DNA of 64,000 nucleotides from Sphingomonas sp. FARSPH. GTDB taxonomy: Bacteria; Pseudomonadota; Alphaproteobacteria; Sphingomonadales; Sphingomonadaceae. The stretch is taken from assembly GCF_003355005.1 (NCBI RefSeq), contig NZ_CP029985.1, positions 434,001 to 498,000 on the forward strand, given 5' to 3'. The notes under the pieces were generated by a model. It was not told where the DNA came from. It saw only the letters and a program-made list of their open reading frames with translations, and did not search any database. A program made the position numbers and the translations under genes. Shown piece after piece: positions 39,344-48,047 of this stretch (positions within the stretch are counted from its first letter, which is position 1; the number at the start of each line of letters is the position of its first letter).

Positions 39344-39802
39344 ATGACGACGCGCACCCGCATGAACGTCTATTTCGACCCGGCCTTGCTGAAACAGGTC
39401 GAGGCACTGGCGCTCCGACGCAACGTCTCGAAATCCGCGATCGTGGAAGCGGCCGTCGCGTCTTTCCTTTCGGGCGATACGACCGAGCGGCTGGAGGCGG
39501 CCATGTCGCGCCGTCTCGACAAGTTCGGCCGACAGATCGACGGGCTGGACGAAGACTTGGCCGTGCTCGGGGAAGCCATCTCGCTCTTCGTTCATTTCTG
39601 GCTGACCACCACGCCGCCGGTGCCGGAGTCTGGAAAGGCCGCCGCCCGCGCCATGGGCAATGAACGCTACAAGGGATACATGCAGACGCTCGGCAGGCGA
39701 TTGGCGGCCGGCGACAGGTTTCTCAGAGAACTGTCGCGCGATGTCCGACCGCTCGAAGCCGGTTTCGAAACAGACGAAGAGCCGAATGGCGATCCCGGCT
39801 GA
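39344..39802 (+). CDS. CopG-family ribbon-helix-helix protein
   Basis: A 152-residue protein with an N-terminal ribbon-helix-helix (TRMNVYFDPALLKQVEALAL, RNVSKSAIVEAAVASFL). The C-terminal part has a predicted helix-rich segment with LGEAISLFVHFWLTTTPP. A CopG protein between traG and trbB is standard in this family of elements and may be a relaxosome accessory or repressor. Confidence 0.88.
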   Translation: MTTRTRMNVYFDPALLKQVEALALRRNVSKSAIVEAAVASFLSGDTTERLEAAMSRRLDKFGRQIDGLDEDLAVLGEAISLFVHFWLTTTPPVPESGKAAARAMGNERYKGYMQTLGRRLAAGDRFLRELSRDVRPLEAGFETDEEPNGDPG

Positions 39803-39816
39803 AGGTTCAACCCGTC

Positions 39817-39833
39817 CTATTCGCTGCCGATAG
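39817..39833. promoter_or_regulatory. LysR-type operator candidate upstream of trbB
   Basis: CTATTCGCTGCCGATAG, differing by one base from the box at 37241-37257. It begins 15 bp after the copG stop and lies 115 bp before trbB. The flanks are also similar (TCCTATTCG...GATAGC). The remaining gap to trbB (39834-39947) shows no gene. Confidence 0.65.
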
Positions 39834-39947
39834 CCGCCGTTCCCCGCACGGCGTTGGATACTTGTTGAACCGGCCTGATTTCAGGCTCTTTTAATCGACC
39901 CCGATCCGGGGATCGTTTGTCGCGCGCCCCGAAAAAGCGGGGCCGCC

Positions 39948-40931
39948 ATGACCACATCACACCAGAAACCGGAAGCGATCCAGCGGGGCGCGCGGATGCT
40001 GCGCACCGCGCTCGGCCCCGCCATCGCCCGCTTTCTCGAAGACCCGGCCGTCGTCGAGGTGATGCTGAACCCGGACGGGCGCATCTGGATCGACCGCCTC
40101 TCAGAAGGGTTGGCCGATACCGGCGAGATGCTGTCGCCTGCCGACGGCGAACGCATCGTCCGCCTGGTCGCGCACCATGTCGGTGCTGAGGTTCATGCAC
40201 GGTCGCCGCGTGTTTCCGCCGAACTGCCCGAGACCGGCGAGCGGTTCGAGGGGCTGTTGCCGCCCGTCGTCGCGGCACCCGCCTTCGCCATCCGCAAACC
40301 CGCCGTCGCGGTGTTCACGCTCGACGATTACGTCGCCGCCGGGATCATGTCGGCCGAACAGGTGGACATCCTGCGCCGCGCCGTTGCTGACCGCGCCAAC
40401 ATCCTCGTTGCAGGCGGCACCTCGACCGGCAAGACCACGCTGACCAACGCGCTGCTCGCCGAGGTGGCGCACACGTCGGATCGCGTCGTCATCATCGAGG
40501 ATACGCGCGAGCTGCAATGCGCCGCGCCGAACCTCGTCGCCATGCGGACCAAGGAAGGCGTAGCGACGCTCTCCGATCTGGTCCGCTCGTCGCTTCGCCT
40601 GCGCCCCGATCGCATCCCGATCGGCGAGGTGCGCGGCAGCGAAGCCCTCGACCTGCTGAAAGCCTGGGGCACCGGCCATCCCGGCGGCATCGGCACCATC
40701 CACGCCGGCAGCGGCATCGGCGCGCTGCGCCGCCTCGAACAGCTCATCCAGGAAGCCGTCGTCACCGTCCCGCGCGCCCTGATCGCCGAGACCATCGACC
40801 TCGTGGCGGTGCTCGCCGGTCGCGGTGCCGCGCGCCGACTCACCGAACTCGCCCGCGTCGAAGGTCTCGGCCCGGACGGGGACTACCGCGTCATTCCAGC
40901 CACCCCCAACAGCACAGGAGACCCATCATGA
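39948..40931 (+). CDS. trbB: TrbB, type IV secretion ATPase (VirB11-like)
   Basis: Traffic ATPase at the base of the mating channel. 327 residues. Walker A NILVAGGTSTGKTTLTNALL, Asp box VIIEDTRELQC, Walker B-like LRLRPDRIPIGEVRGSEALD, and His box GGIGTIHAGSG. First gene of the trb operon. Its stop overlaps the trbC start (ATGA). Confidence 0.97.
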   Translation: MTTSHQKPEAIQRGARMLRTALGPAIARFLEDPAVVEVMLNPDGRIWIDRLSEGLADTGEMLSPADGERIVRLVAHHVGAEVHARSPRVSAELPETGERFEGLLPPVVAAPAFAIRKPAVAVFTLDDYVAAGIMSAEQVDILRRAVADRANILVAGGTSTGKTTLTNALLAEVAHTSDRVVIIEDTRELQCAAPNLVAMRTKEGVATLSDLVRSSLRLRPDRIPIGEVRGSEALDLLKAWGTGHPGGIGTIHAGSGIGALRRLEQLIQEAVVTVPRALIAETIDLVAVLAGRGAARRLTELARVEGLGPDGDYRVIPATPNSTGDPS

Positions 40932-41263
40932 TCCGTAACCTAACGCGCGCGCGCCGCCATGCCGCGTCTGCTGTCGCACTCGTCACCATCAACGTCGTGA
41001 TGGTCCCGGCCGCCCATGCCTCCGGCTCGTCGATGCCGTGGGAAGCGCCGCTTCAGAAAATCCTCGAATCGATCGAAGGCCCGGTCGCCAAGATCGTCGC
41101 CGTCATCATCATCATCATCGCCACCGGCCTGGCGCTCGCCTTCGGTGACACGTCGGGCGGTTTTCGCAAGCTGATCCAGATCGTGTTCGGCCTGTCGATC
41201 GCCTTCGCCGCGTCGAGCTTCTTCCTGTCGTTCTTCTCGTTCGGCGGCGGGGCGCTAGTCTGA
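40928..41263 (+). CDS. trbC: TrbC, conjugative pilin precursor
   Basis: Pilin subunit, 111 residues, with a cleavable signal (SAVALVTINVVMVPAAHA) and two membrane helices (IVAVIIIIIATGLALAF and LIQIVFGLSIAFAASSFFL). Expected to be processed by LepB and cyclised by TraF. Overlaps both trbB and trbD. Confidence 0.93.
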   Translation: MIRNLTRARRHAASAVALVTINVVMVPAAHASGSSMPWEAPLQKILESIEGPVAKIVAVIIIIIATGLALAFGDTSGGFRKLIQIVFGLSIAFAASSFFLSFFSFGGGALV

Positions 41264-41541
41264 TGGCGGTCGCCTTCGAGCAACTGGACGTGCCGGGCTT
41301 CAACGTGCCTGTCCACCGCGCACTGACCGAGCATATCCTGCTCGGCGGCGCGCCGCGCTCCATCGCGATCCTCAACGGGACGCTGGCCGGAGCCGTCGGC
41401 CTCGGCCTGCGCCTCTGGCTGGTCGGCCTCGTCATCTGGGCGATCGGCCATGTCGCGGCGGTCTGGGCGGCGAAGCGCGATCCGCAATTCGTCGAGGTCG
41501 GGCGGCGGCATCTGCGCGTCCCCGGTCATCTGTCGGTTTGA
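41263..41541 (+). CDS. trbD: TrbD, VirB3-like channel protein
   Basis: A 92-residue inner-membrane protein. VPVHRALTEHILLGGAPRS is the VirB3/TrbD signature, followed by two hydrophobic segments (AILNGTLAGAVGLGLRLWLV, VIWAIGHVAAVWAAK). Start overlaps the trbC stop (TGATG). Confidence 0.95.
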   Translation: MAVAFEQLDVPGFNVPVHRALTEHILLGGAPRSIAILNGTLAGAVGLGLRLWLVGLVIWAIGHVAAVWAAKRDPQFVEVGRRHLRVPGHLSV

Positions 41542-41552
41542 GGGGCGCGGCC

Positions 41553-44009
41553 ATGATGAACCTCTCAGAATATCGCCGCACCGCCACGCGCCTTGCCGAC
41601 TTCCTACCTTGGGCCGCTCTGGTCGGCCCCGGCATCGTCGTGAACAAGGACGGTTCGTTCCAGCGCACCGCGACGTTTCGTGGTCCCGATCTCGATAGCG
41701 CCGTCGCGGCCGAGCTGGTCGCCGTTGCCGGCCGCATCAACAACGCCTTCCGCCGTCTCGGCTCCGGCTGGAGCATCTTCGTCGAGGCGCAGCGCAGCGA
41801 AGCTGACACCTATCCCGCGAGCCAGTTCCCCGATCCGGCATCCGGTCTGGTGGACGAAGAGCGCAAGGCCGCGTTCGAGGAAGCGGGCACGCATTTCGTG
41901 TCGGGTTACTTCCTGACCTTCCTCTATCTGCCGCCGGCCGAGGACGCCGCCCGCGCCGAGACCTGGCTGTACGAGGGCCGCGAACGGAACGGCGTCGATC
42001 CCCATGAGGTGGTGCGCGGTTTCATCGACCGCACCGACCGCGTGCTGGCGCTGCTCGACGGCTTCATGCCGGAATGCCGCTGGCTGGATGATCCCGAGAC
42101 GCTGACCTATCTCCACTCGACGGTATCGACCAACCGGCATCGCGTTCGCGTCCCCGAGACGCCCGTATATCTCGACGCGCTGCTCACCGACCAGCCGCTG
42201 ACCGGCGGGCTGGAGCCGCGCCTGGGCGACCGGCATCTGCGCGTCCTCACCATCATCGGCTTCCCGACCGCGACGACACCGGGCCTGCTCGACGATTTGA
42301 ACCGGCTGGCCTTTCCGTATCGCTGGAGCACGCGCGCGATCCTGCTCGACAAGACGGACGCCACCAAGCTGCTCACGAAGATCAGGCGGCAATGGTTCGC
42401 CAAGCGCAAGTCCATCGCGGCGATCCTGAAGGAGGTGATGACCAACGAGGCATCGGCGCTGGTCGATACGGATGCCGCCAACAAGGCCGCCGACGCCGAC
42501 ATGGCGTTGCAGGAGCTGGGGGCCGACGCGGCGGGCATGGCCTATGTCACCGCGACGATCGTGGTGTGGGATGCCGATCCCCGCATCGCCGACGAGAAGC
42601 TGCGCCTCGCCGAAAAGGTCATCCAGGGCCGCGACTTCACCGCGATGGTCGAGACGGTCAACGCGGTGGACGCCTGGCTCGGCAGTCTGCCCGGCCATGC
42701 CTATGCGAATGTCCGGCAACCGCCCATCAGCACGCTCAACCTCGCCCACATGATCCCGCTGTCGGCGGTGTGGGCGGGGCCGGAACGGGACGAGCAATTC
42801 GACGCGCCGCCCTTGCTCTACGGCAAGACCGAAGGCTCGACCCCGTTCCGGTTTTCCCTTCACGTCGGGGATGTCGGCCACACGCTCGTCGTCGGCCCGA
42901 CCGGCGCGGGCAAGTCGGTGCTGCTGGCGCTCATGGCCTTGCAGTTCCGCCGCTACGACCAAGCCCAAGTCTTCGCCTTCGATTTCGGCGGCAGTATCCG
43001 CGCCGCCGCGCTCGCCATGGGCGGCGACTGGCACGACCTGGGCGGCGGGCTGACCGAGGGCGACGAGTTCTCCGTCTCGCTCCAGCCGCTCGCGCGGATC
43101 GACGACACGTTCGAACGCGCCTGGGCGGCCGATTGGCTGGTGGCGATCCTGATGCGCGAGGGTATCGCGATCACGCCGGAGGTGAAGGAATATCTCTGGA
43201 CGGCGCTGACGTCGCTCAGCACCGCGCCGGTCGGGGAACGCACCATCACCGGCCTGTCGGTGCTGCTGCAATCCAACGACCTGAAACAAGCCCTTCGACC
43301 CTATTGCGTCGGCGGTCCCTATGGCCGCCTGCTCGACGCCGAGACCGAGCATTTGGGCGCGGCTGGCGTGCAGGCGTTCGAGATCGAGGGGCTGGTCGGC
43401 ACCGGGGCCGCGCCCGCCGCGCTGGCCTATCTGTTCCATCGCATCGGCGACCGGCTGGACGGACGGCCGACCTTGCTCATCATCGACGAGGGCTGGCTGG
43501 CGCTCGACGATGAGGGGTTCGCCGACCAGCTCCGCGAATGGCTGAAGACGCTGCGCAAGAAGAACGCCAGCGTCATCTTCGCCACGCAGTCGCTGTCCGA
43601 CATCGACAATTCGCCGATCGCGCCGGCCATCATCGAAAGCTGCCCGACGCGGCTGCTCTTGCCTAACGAACGTGCGATCGAGCCGCAGATCACCGCCATC
43701 TATCGCCGCTTCGGCCTCAACGACCGGCAGATCGAAATTCTCGCAAGGGCAACCCCGAAGCGCGACTATTACTGCCAGTCGCGGCGCGGCAATCGCCTGT
43801 TCGAGCTGGGCCTGTCCGAAATCGGCCTCGCGCTCTGCGCCGCATCCTCCAAATCCGACCAGACACGCATCGCGCAGATCGTCGCCGAGCACGGCCGCGA
43901 CGGCTTTCTCGCCGCCTGGCTTCGCGCCCGTGATGTCGGCTGGGCGGTCGATCTTCTCCCGACCTTTCCGACGCCCATTCCCCAACCCGAACAGGAGTCC
44001 CGCTCATGA
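41553..44009 (+). CDS. trbE: TrbE, VirB4-like ATPase
   Basis: Large ATPase energising pilus assembly and DNA transfer, 818 residues. N-terminal CagE/TrbE domain starting MMNLSEYRRTATRLADFLPW, Walker A LVVGPTGAGKSVLLALMALQ, Walker B LLIIDEGWLALDDEGFADQL and ATQSLSDIDNSPIAPAIIES. Start at 41553 rather than at the TTG at 41538 because GAGGGG precedes it. Stop overlaps trbJ. Confidence 0.96.
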   Translation: MMNLSEYRRTATRLADFLPWAALVGPGIVVNKDGSFQRTATFRGPDLDSAVAAELVAVAGRINNAFRRLGSGWSIFVEAQRSEADTYPASQFPDPASGLVDEERKAAFEEAGTHFVSGYFLTFLYLPPAEDAARAETWLYEGRERNGVDPHEVVRGFIDRTDRVLALLDGFMPECRWLDDPETLTYLHSTVSTNRHRVRVPETPVYLDALLTDQPLTGGLEPRLGDRHLRVLTIIGFPTATTPGLLDDLNRLAFPYRWSTRAILLDKTDATKLLTKIRRQWFAKRKSIAAILKEVMTNEASALVDTDAANKAADADMALQELGADAAGMAYVTATIVVWDADPRIADEKLRLAEKVIQGRDFTAMVETVNAVDAWLGSLPGHAYANVRQPPISTLNLAHMIPLSAVWAGPERDEQFDAPPLLYGKTEGSTPFRFSLHVGDVGHTLVVGPTGAGKSVLLALMALQFRRYDQAQVFAFDFGGSIRAAALAMGGDWHDLGGGLTEGDEFSVSLQPLARIDDTFERAWAADWLVAILMREGIAITPEVKEYLWTALTSLSTAPVGERTITGLSVLLQSNDLKQALRPYCVGGPYGRLLDAETEHLGAAGVQAFEIEGLVGTGAAPAALAYLFHRIGDRLDGRPTLLIIDEGWLALDDEGFADQLREWLKTLRKKNASVIFATQSLSDIDNSPIAPAIIESCPTRLLLPNERAIEPQITAIYRRFGLNDRQIEILARATPKRDYYCQSRRGNRLFELGLSEIGLALCAASSKSDQTRIAQIVAEHGRDGFLAAWLRARDVGWAVDLLPTFPTPIPQPEQESRS

Positions 44010-44767
44010 TCCTTCGCCGTTTCCGCTCGCGCGCCGTGTTCACGGCCGCGTCACTGCTCGCCGTGCCGCTGGCCCTGTCGCCGATCGTCACCACGCCGGC
44101 CTACGCCATCATCGTGTTCGACCCGTCGAACTATGCACAGAACGTCCTCCAGGCTGCCCGCGCGCTCCAGCAGATCAATCAGCAGATCACCTCGCTCCAG
44201 AACGAGGCGCAGATGCTCATCAACCAGGCGCGCAATCTGGCGAGCCTGCCGATTTCGTCGCTCCAACAAATCCAGCAGTCGGTGCAGCGCACCCAGCAAC
44301 TTCTCAGTCAGGCGCAGAACATCGCCTACAATGTCCAGCAAATCGACCAGGCGTTCCAGACCAAATACGGCAACGTCTCGCTGTCGGCTACCGACCGCCA
44401 GCTCGTGCAGGACGCGCGAAGCCGCTGGCAGAACACGGTCGGCGGCTTGCAGGATGCGATGAAGGTGCAGGCCACCGTCGTCGGCAATATCGACACCAAC
44501 CGCACCGAGATGTCGCGGCTGGTCGGGGCGAGCCAGGGCGCAACCGGCGCGCTCCAGGCGACGCAGGCCGGCAACCAGCTTCTCGCGCTCCAGGCCCAGC
44601 AGCTCGCCGACCTTACCGCCGTCGTCGCCGCCAATGGCCGGGCGCAGGCACTGCGGGACGCCGAGCAGGCGACGGCCGCCGAACAGGGCCAAGAACAGCG
44701 CCGCCGCTTCCTGACGCCGGGCGCGGGCTACACGCCCGGCAACGCGCAGATGTTCAACGGCCACTGA
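44006..44767 (+). CDS. trbJ: TrbJ, VirB5-like conjugative transfer protein
   Basis: Periplasmic, pilus-associated protein of 253 residues. Signal peptide (FTAASLLAVPLALSPIVTTP, cut near AYA), then VFDPSNYAQNVLQAARALQQ and a long Gln-rich coiled coil (residues about 45-120). The C-terminal GAGYTPGNAQMFNGH is family-like. Confidence 0.95.
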   Translation: MILRRFRSRAVFTAASLLAVPLALSPIVTTPAYAIIVFDPSNYAQNVLQAARALQQINQQITSLQNEAQMLINQARNLASLPISSLQQIQQSVQRTQQLLSQAQNIAYNVQQIDQAFQTKYGNVSLSATDRQLVQDARSRWQNTVGGLQDAMKVQATVVGNIDTNRTEMSRLVGASQGATGALQATQAGNQLLALQAQQLADLTAVVAANGRAQALRDAEQATAAEQGQEQRRRFLTPGAGYTPGNAQMFNGH

Positions 44768-44782
44768 TCGCGGAGCATCACC

Positions 44783-45052
44783 ATGGATAGCAAGATGCTG
44801 GCCCGCCTCGGCGCGATCGTGTTCGTCGCCATCGCGATCACGGCGACCGCGATCGAACTGACCCGCAAGGAGGACGCGCCGGCATCGTCGCCCTCGCGTG
44901 CGCTCCAATCCGACTCCGATCCGCTGCGCGAACGCCAGCGCCGGTGCCAGCAACTCGGGGAAGCGGCCGCGAGCGACGCGGAATGCCTGCGCGTCTGGGC
45001 CGAAACCCGCGACCGCTTCCTGCGCCGCTCGACCATGCCGGAAGGGAGATAG
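44783..45052 (+). CDS. trbK: TrbK-alt, putative entry-exclusion protein
   Basis: An 89-residue protein with one N-terminal membrane anchor (LARLGAIVFVAIAITATAIE) and a charged body with RERQRRCQQLGEAAASDAEC, matching the TrbK-alt group found between trbJ and trbL. Entry exclusion would stop mating between two carriers; this role is by family only. Confidence 0.88.
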   Translation: MDSKMLARLGAIVFVAIAITATAIELTRKEDAPASSPSRALQSDSDPLRERQRRCQQLGEAAASDAECLRVWAETRDRFLRRSTMPEGR

Positions 45053-45055
45053 GCC

Positions 45056-46402
45056 ATGGGCGGCGCTGGCGTCATCGACACGTTTCTCGGCACCTTCACC
45101 CGCTATATCGACACCGGGTTCGGCCTGCTCGGCGGTGAGGTCGGCTTCATCGCGACCACGCTCATCGTCATCGACGTGACGCTCGCCGCGCTGTTCTGGT
45201 CCTGGGCCGGCGACGACGACATCATCGCCCGGCTGGTGAAGAAGACGCTGTTCGTCGGCGTCTTCGCCTATCTCATCGGCAACTGGAACAACCTGGCGAA
45301 GATCGTATTCGACAGCTTCGCCGGGTTAGGGCTGAAGGCGAGCGGCACCGGCTTCACGGCCGCCGACCTGATGCGCCCCGGCAAGGTCGCGCAAACCGGC
45401 CTCGACGCCGCCCGGCCGCTGCTCGACGCGATCTCCCCGCTGATGGGCTGGATCTCGGTGTTCGAGAATCTGATTCAGATCGTGTGCCTGCTCTTCGCCT
45501 GGGCGCTGGTCATCCTCGCCTTCTTCGTGCTCGCCATCCAGCTCTTCGTGACGCTGATCGAGTTCAAGCTCGCGACGCTCGCCGGCTTCGTGCTGATCCC
45601 CTTCGGTCTGTTCGGCAAGACCGCCTTCATGGCCGAGCGCGTGCTCGGCAACGTCATTTCCAGCGGCGTCAAGGTTCTGGTGCTGGCCGTCATCGTCGGC
45701 ATCGGCTCGACGCTGTTCAGCCAGTTCACGCAAGGATTCGGCGGCCAGACACCCACCATCGACGATGCCATGGCGATCGTGCTCGCCGCGCTGTCGCTGG
45801 TCGGTCTCGGCATCTTCGGCCCTGGCATCGCATCCGGTCTCGTCTCGGGCGGCCCGCAGCTCGGCGCGGGCGCGGCGGTCGGCACCGGGCTTGCCGCTGG
45901 CGGCATGGTGATGGCGGGGGCCGGCGCGGTCGGACTTGCCGCAAGAGGGGGAGCCGCCGTGCTGTCGGGCGGGGCCGCCGCCGTGCGCGGCGGCGCGACC
46001 GCAGCGGGCGCGGCTTCCGCTGCCTACAGTCTCGGCTCGCTCGGCCAGTCCGGCGCGTCCGGTATGGCGTCCGGCCTTGCAGGCGTCGGCCGTGCGGCCG
46101 GCAACGCGGCATCCTCACCGCTTCGCAAAGCCGTCGATAGCGTCAAATCCAGCTTCGCCGATGGCGCAAAGGCCGGTTTCGGTGCGTCGGGCGGTTCCTC
46201 GACCGCCGGCAGCGTCGGCGGCGCGGGCGAAGCCGCGCCTGCATCTGCACAATCATCCGACACGCCGCCCGCATGGGCGCAGCGGATGCGTCAGGGCGGG
46301 AACACTCTCCACGCCGTCCAGACCGCCGCCCACGCCGTCCGCTCCGGCGACGGCCACGGCTCCGGTTCTTCCGTCAATCTTTCCGAAAGCGACCGCTTAT
46401 GA
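45056..46402 (+). CDS. trbL: TrbL, VirB6-like channel protein
   Basis: Polytopic inner-membrane protein of 448 residues: several hydrophobic segments between residues 15 and 260 (VGFIATTLIVIDVTLAALFW, LFAWALVILAFFVLAIQLFV, VLVLAVIVGIGSTLF), then a Gly/Ala/Ser-rich cytoplasmic tail. The order after trbK and before trbF is canonical. Stop overlaps the trbF start. Confidence 0.95.
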   Translation: MGGAGVIDTFLGTFTRYIDTGFGLLGGEVGFIATTLIVIDVTLAALFWSWAGDDDIIARLVKKTLFVGVFAYLIGNWNNLAKIVFDSFAGLGLKASGTGFTAADLMRPGKVAQTGLDAARPLLDAISPLMGWISVFENLIQIVCLLFAWALVILAFFVLAIQLFVTLIEFKLATLAGFVLIPFGLFGKTAFMAERVLGNVISSGVKVLVLAVIVGIGSTLFSQFTQGFGGQTPTIDDAMAIVLAALSLVGLGIFGPGIASGLVSGGPQLGAGAAVGTGLAAGGMVMAGAGAVGLAARGGAAVLSGGAAAVRGGATAAGAASAAYSLGSLGQSGASGMASGLAGVGRAAGNAASSPLRKAVDSVKSSFADGAKAGFGASGGSSTAGSVGGAGEAAPASAQSSDTPPAWAQRMRQGGNTLHAVQTAAHAVRSGDGHGSGSSVNLSESDRL

Positions 46403-47088
46403 CCCTCTTCAAACGACCCGCCGTGCATTACGGCAAGACCCCCGAACCCGAGACACCTTATCAGCGCGCCGCCCAGGTCTGGGACGAACGTATCGGCTCG
46501 GCCCGCGTCCAGGCGAAGAACTGGCGTATCATGGCCTTCGGCTCGCTGGCCCTCTCGGCGAGCTTCGCCGGGGCGTTGGTCTATCAGTCCGCGCGCGGGA
46601 CGGTCGTTCCGTGGGTGGTGCAGGTGGACAAGCTCGGCCAAGCGCAGGCCGTGGCTCCGGCCACGGCCGGTTTCCGCCCGACCGATCCGCAGATCGCATG
46701 GCATCTCGGCCGCTTCATCGAACAGGTCAGGAGCATTCCAGCCGATCCGATCATCGTGCGGCAGAACTGGCTTCGCGCCTATGACTGGACGACCGATCGG
46801 GGTGCTGCGGCGCTCAACGACTATGCCCGCACCAACGACCCGTTCACGAAGGTCGGCAAGCAACAGATCGCCGTCGAAGTATCGAGCGTCATCCGCGCAT
46901 CGCCGGACAGCTTCCGCGTCGCCTGGATCGAGCGCCGCTACGAGAACGGCCAGCTTTCCGCGACCGAACGGTGGTCCGCGATCCTGACCATCGTCGTACA
47001 GCCGCCGCGTGATGCCGAACGGCTCAAGGCCAATCCGCTCGGCATCTACGTCAACGCCATCTCATGGTCGCGGGAGATCGGCCAATGA
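46399..47088 (+). CDS. trbF: TrbF, VirB8-like channel protein
   Basis: A 229-residue bitopic protein: start at 46399 with ATGA overlap, N-terminal PETPYQRAAQVWDERIGSAR, one membrane helix (IMAFGSLALSASFAGALVYQ), then a VirB8-type periplasmic domain with VPWVVQVDKLG, RSIPADPIIVRQNWLRAY and WSAILTIVVQPP. Confidence 0.95.
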   Translation: MTLFKRPAVHYGKTPEPETPYQRAAQVWDERIGSARVQAKNWRIMAFGSLALSASFAGALVYQSARGTVVPWVVQVDKLGQAQAVAPATAGFRPTDPQIAWHLGRFIEQVRSIPADPIIVRQNWLRAYDWTTDRGAAALNDYARTNDPFTKVGKQQIAVEVSSVIRASPDSFRVAWIERRYENGQLSATERWSAILTIVVQPPRDAERLKANPLGIYVNAISWSREIGQ

Positions 47089-48047
47089 GAGCGATCCCCC
47101 ATAGCGCCGCGATTGCCGCCGCCATGCTTTCCGCAACCACGCTCGCCGGCTGCGCGACCATGGAGAAGCCCCCGGCGATCGCCTATGACGCCAGCGTCCC
47201 GCCTTTGCCGGCGATCCCGGCAGCCGTTACCGACGACCGGCCGAAGCCCGTGCTGATCCCGCCCGCCTGGACCGTGGCGCGCGGGGGTACCGCCGCCAGC
47301 ACGCCGACCGCGCGTGTCGAGAATGCCAACATGGCCGCCCGCGTCGAGCCGCGCCGCGACGGCTATTACAACGCCATCCAGATTTATCCGTGGAGCGAAG
47401 GCGCGCTCTATCAGGTCTATGCCGCGCCCGGCCAGATCACCGACATCGCGCTCGAACCGGGCGAGAGCCTGACCGGCGCGGGACCGATCGCGGCCGGCGA
47501 CACCGCCCGCTGGATCATCGGCGACACGGAATCCGGCTCGGGCGTCACGCGGCGCGTCCATATCCTCGTGAAGCCGAGCCGGCCGGACATCACCACCAAT
47601 CTCGTCGTCACGACCGATCGACGCATCTACATGCTCGAACTGCGATCGGGCGAGAAACCCTATATGCCGGCCGTCGCCTGGTCCTATCCGCCGCCGCCCG
47701 CCGGTCAGCGCCAGAGCGTGCCGACAACGCCCGTCATTCCGCCTGCGTCCGCGCGCAACTATCGCTACGCACTGACCGGCACCGGCAATCCGCCGTGGAA
47801 GCCCGTCGCGGTCTATGACGATGGCCGCCACGTCTATGTCGAGTTCCCGGCCGGCATCGTCCAGGGCGAGATGCCGCCGCTCTTCGTCATTGGCCCGGCT
47901 GGCGAAGCCCAGATCGCCAATAGCCGCATCTACCGACACATCCTGATCGTCGACCGCCTGTTCGGCGCGGCCGAACTGCGTCTCGGCAGCGGCGACCGCC
48001 AGCAGACCGTCGGGATCGTCCGCACGGACGGGAGACCGCAATCATGA
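47085..48047 (+). CDS. trbG: TrbG, VirB9-like outer-membrane core lipoprotein
   Basis: A 320-residue protein with a lipoprotein signal (IAAAMLSATTLAGC). VirB9 features are YNAIQIYPWSEGALYQVYAA, DIALEPGES, GDTARWIIGDT, TTNLVVTTDRRIYMLELRS and a C-terminal domain with YDDGRHVYVEFP and RIYRHILIVDRLFGAAELRL. The ATG at 47085 overlaps the trbF stop. Confidence 0.95.
   Translation: MRAIPHSAAIAAAMLSATTLAGCATMEKPPAIAYDASVPPLPAIPAAVTDDRPKPVLIPPAWTVARGGTAASTPTARVENANMAARVEPRRDGYYNAIQIYPWSEGALYQVYAAPGQITDIALEPGESLTGAGPIAAGDTARWIIGDTESGSGVTRRVHILVKPSRPDITTNLVVTTDRRIYMLELRSGEKPYMPAVAWSYPPPPAGQRQSVPTTPVIPPASARNYRYALTGTGNPPWKPVAVYDDGRHVYVEFPAGIVQGEMPPLFVIGPAGEAQIANSRIYRHILIVDRLFGAAELRLGSGDRQQTVGIVRTDGRPQS

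Noticed and set aside
41604..43985. A 793-codon open frame on the minus strand opposite trbE
   Set aside because: Antisense shadow caused by high GC and biased codon use; trbE on the plus strand has clear Walker motifs and operon overlaps, and the antisense protein shows no family features.
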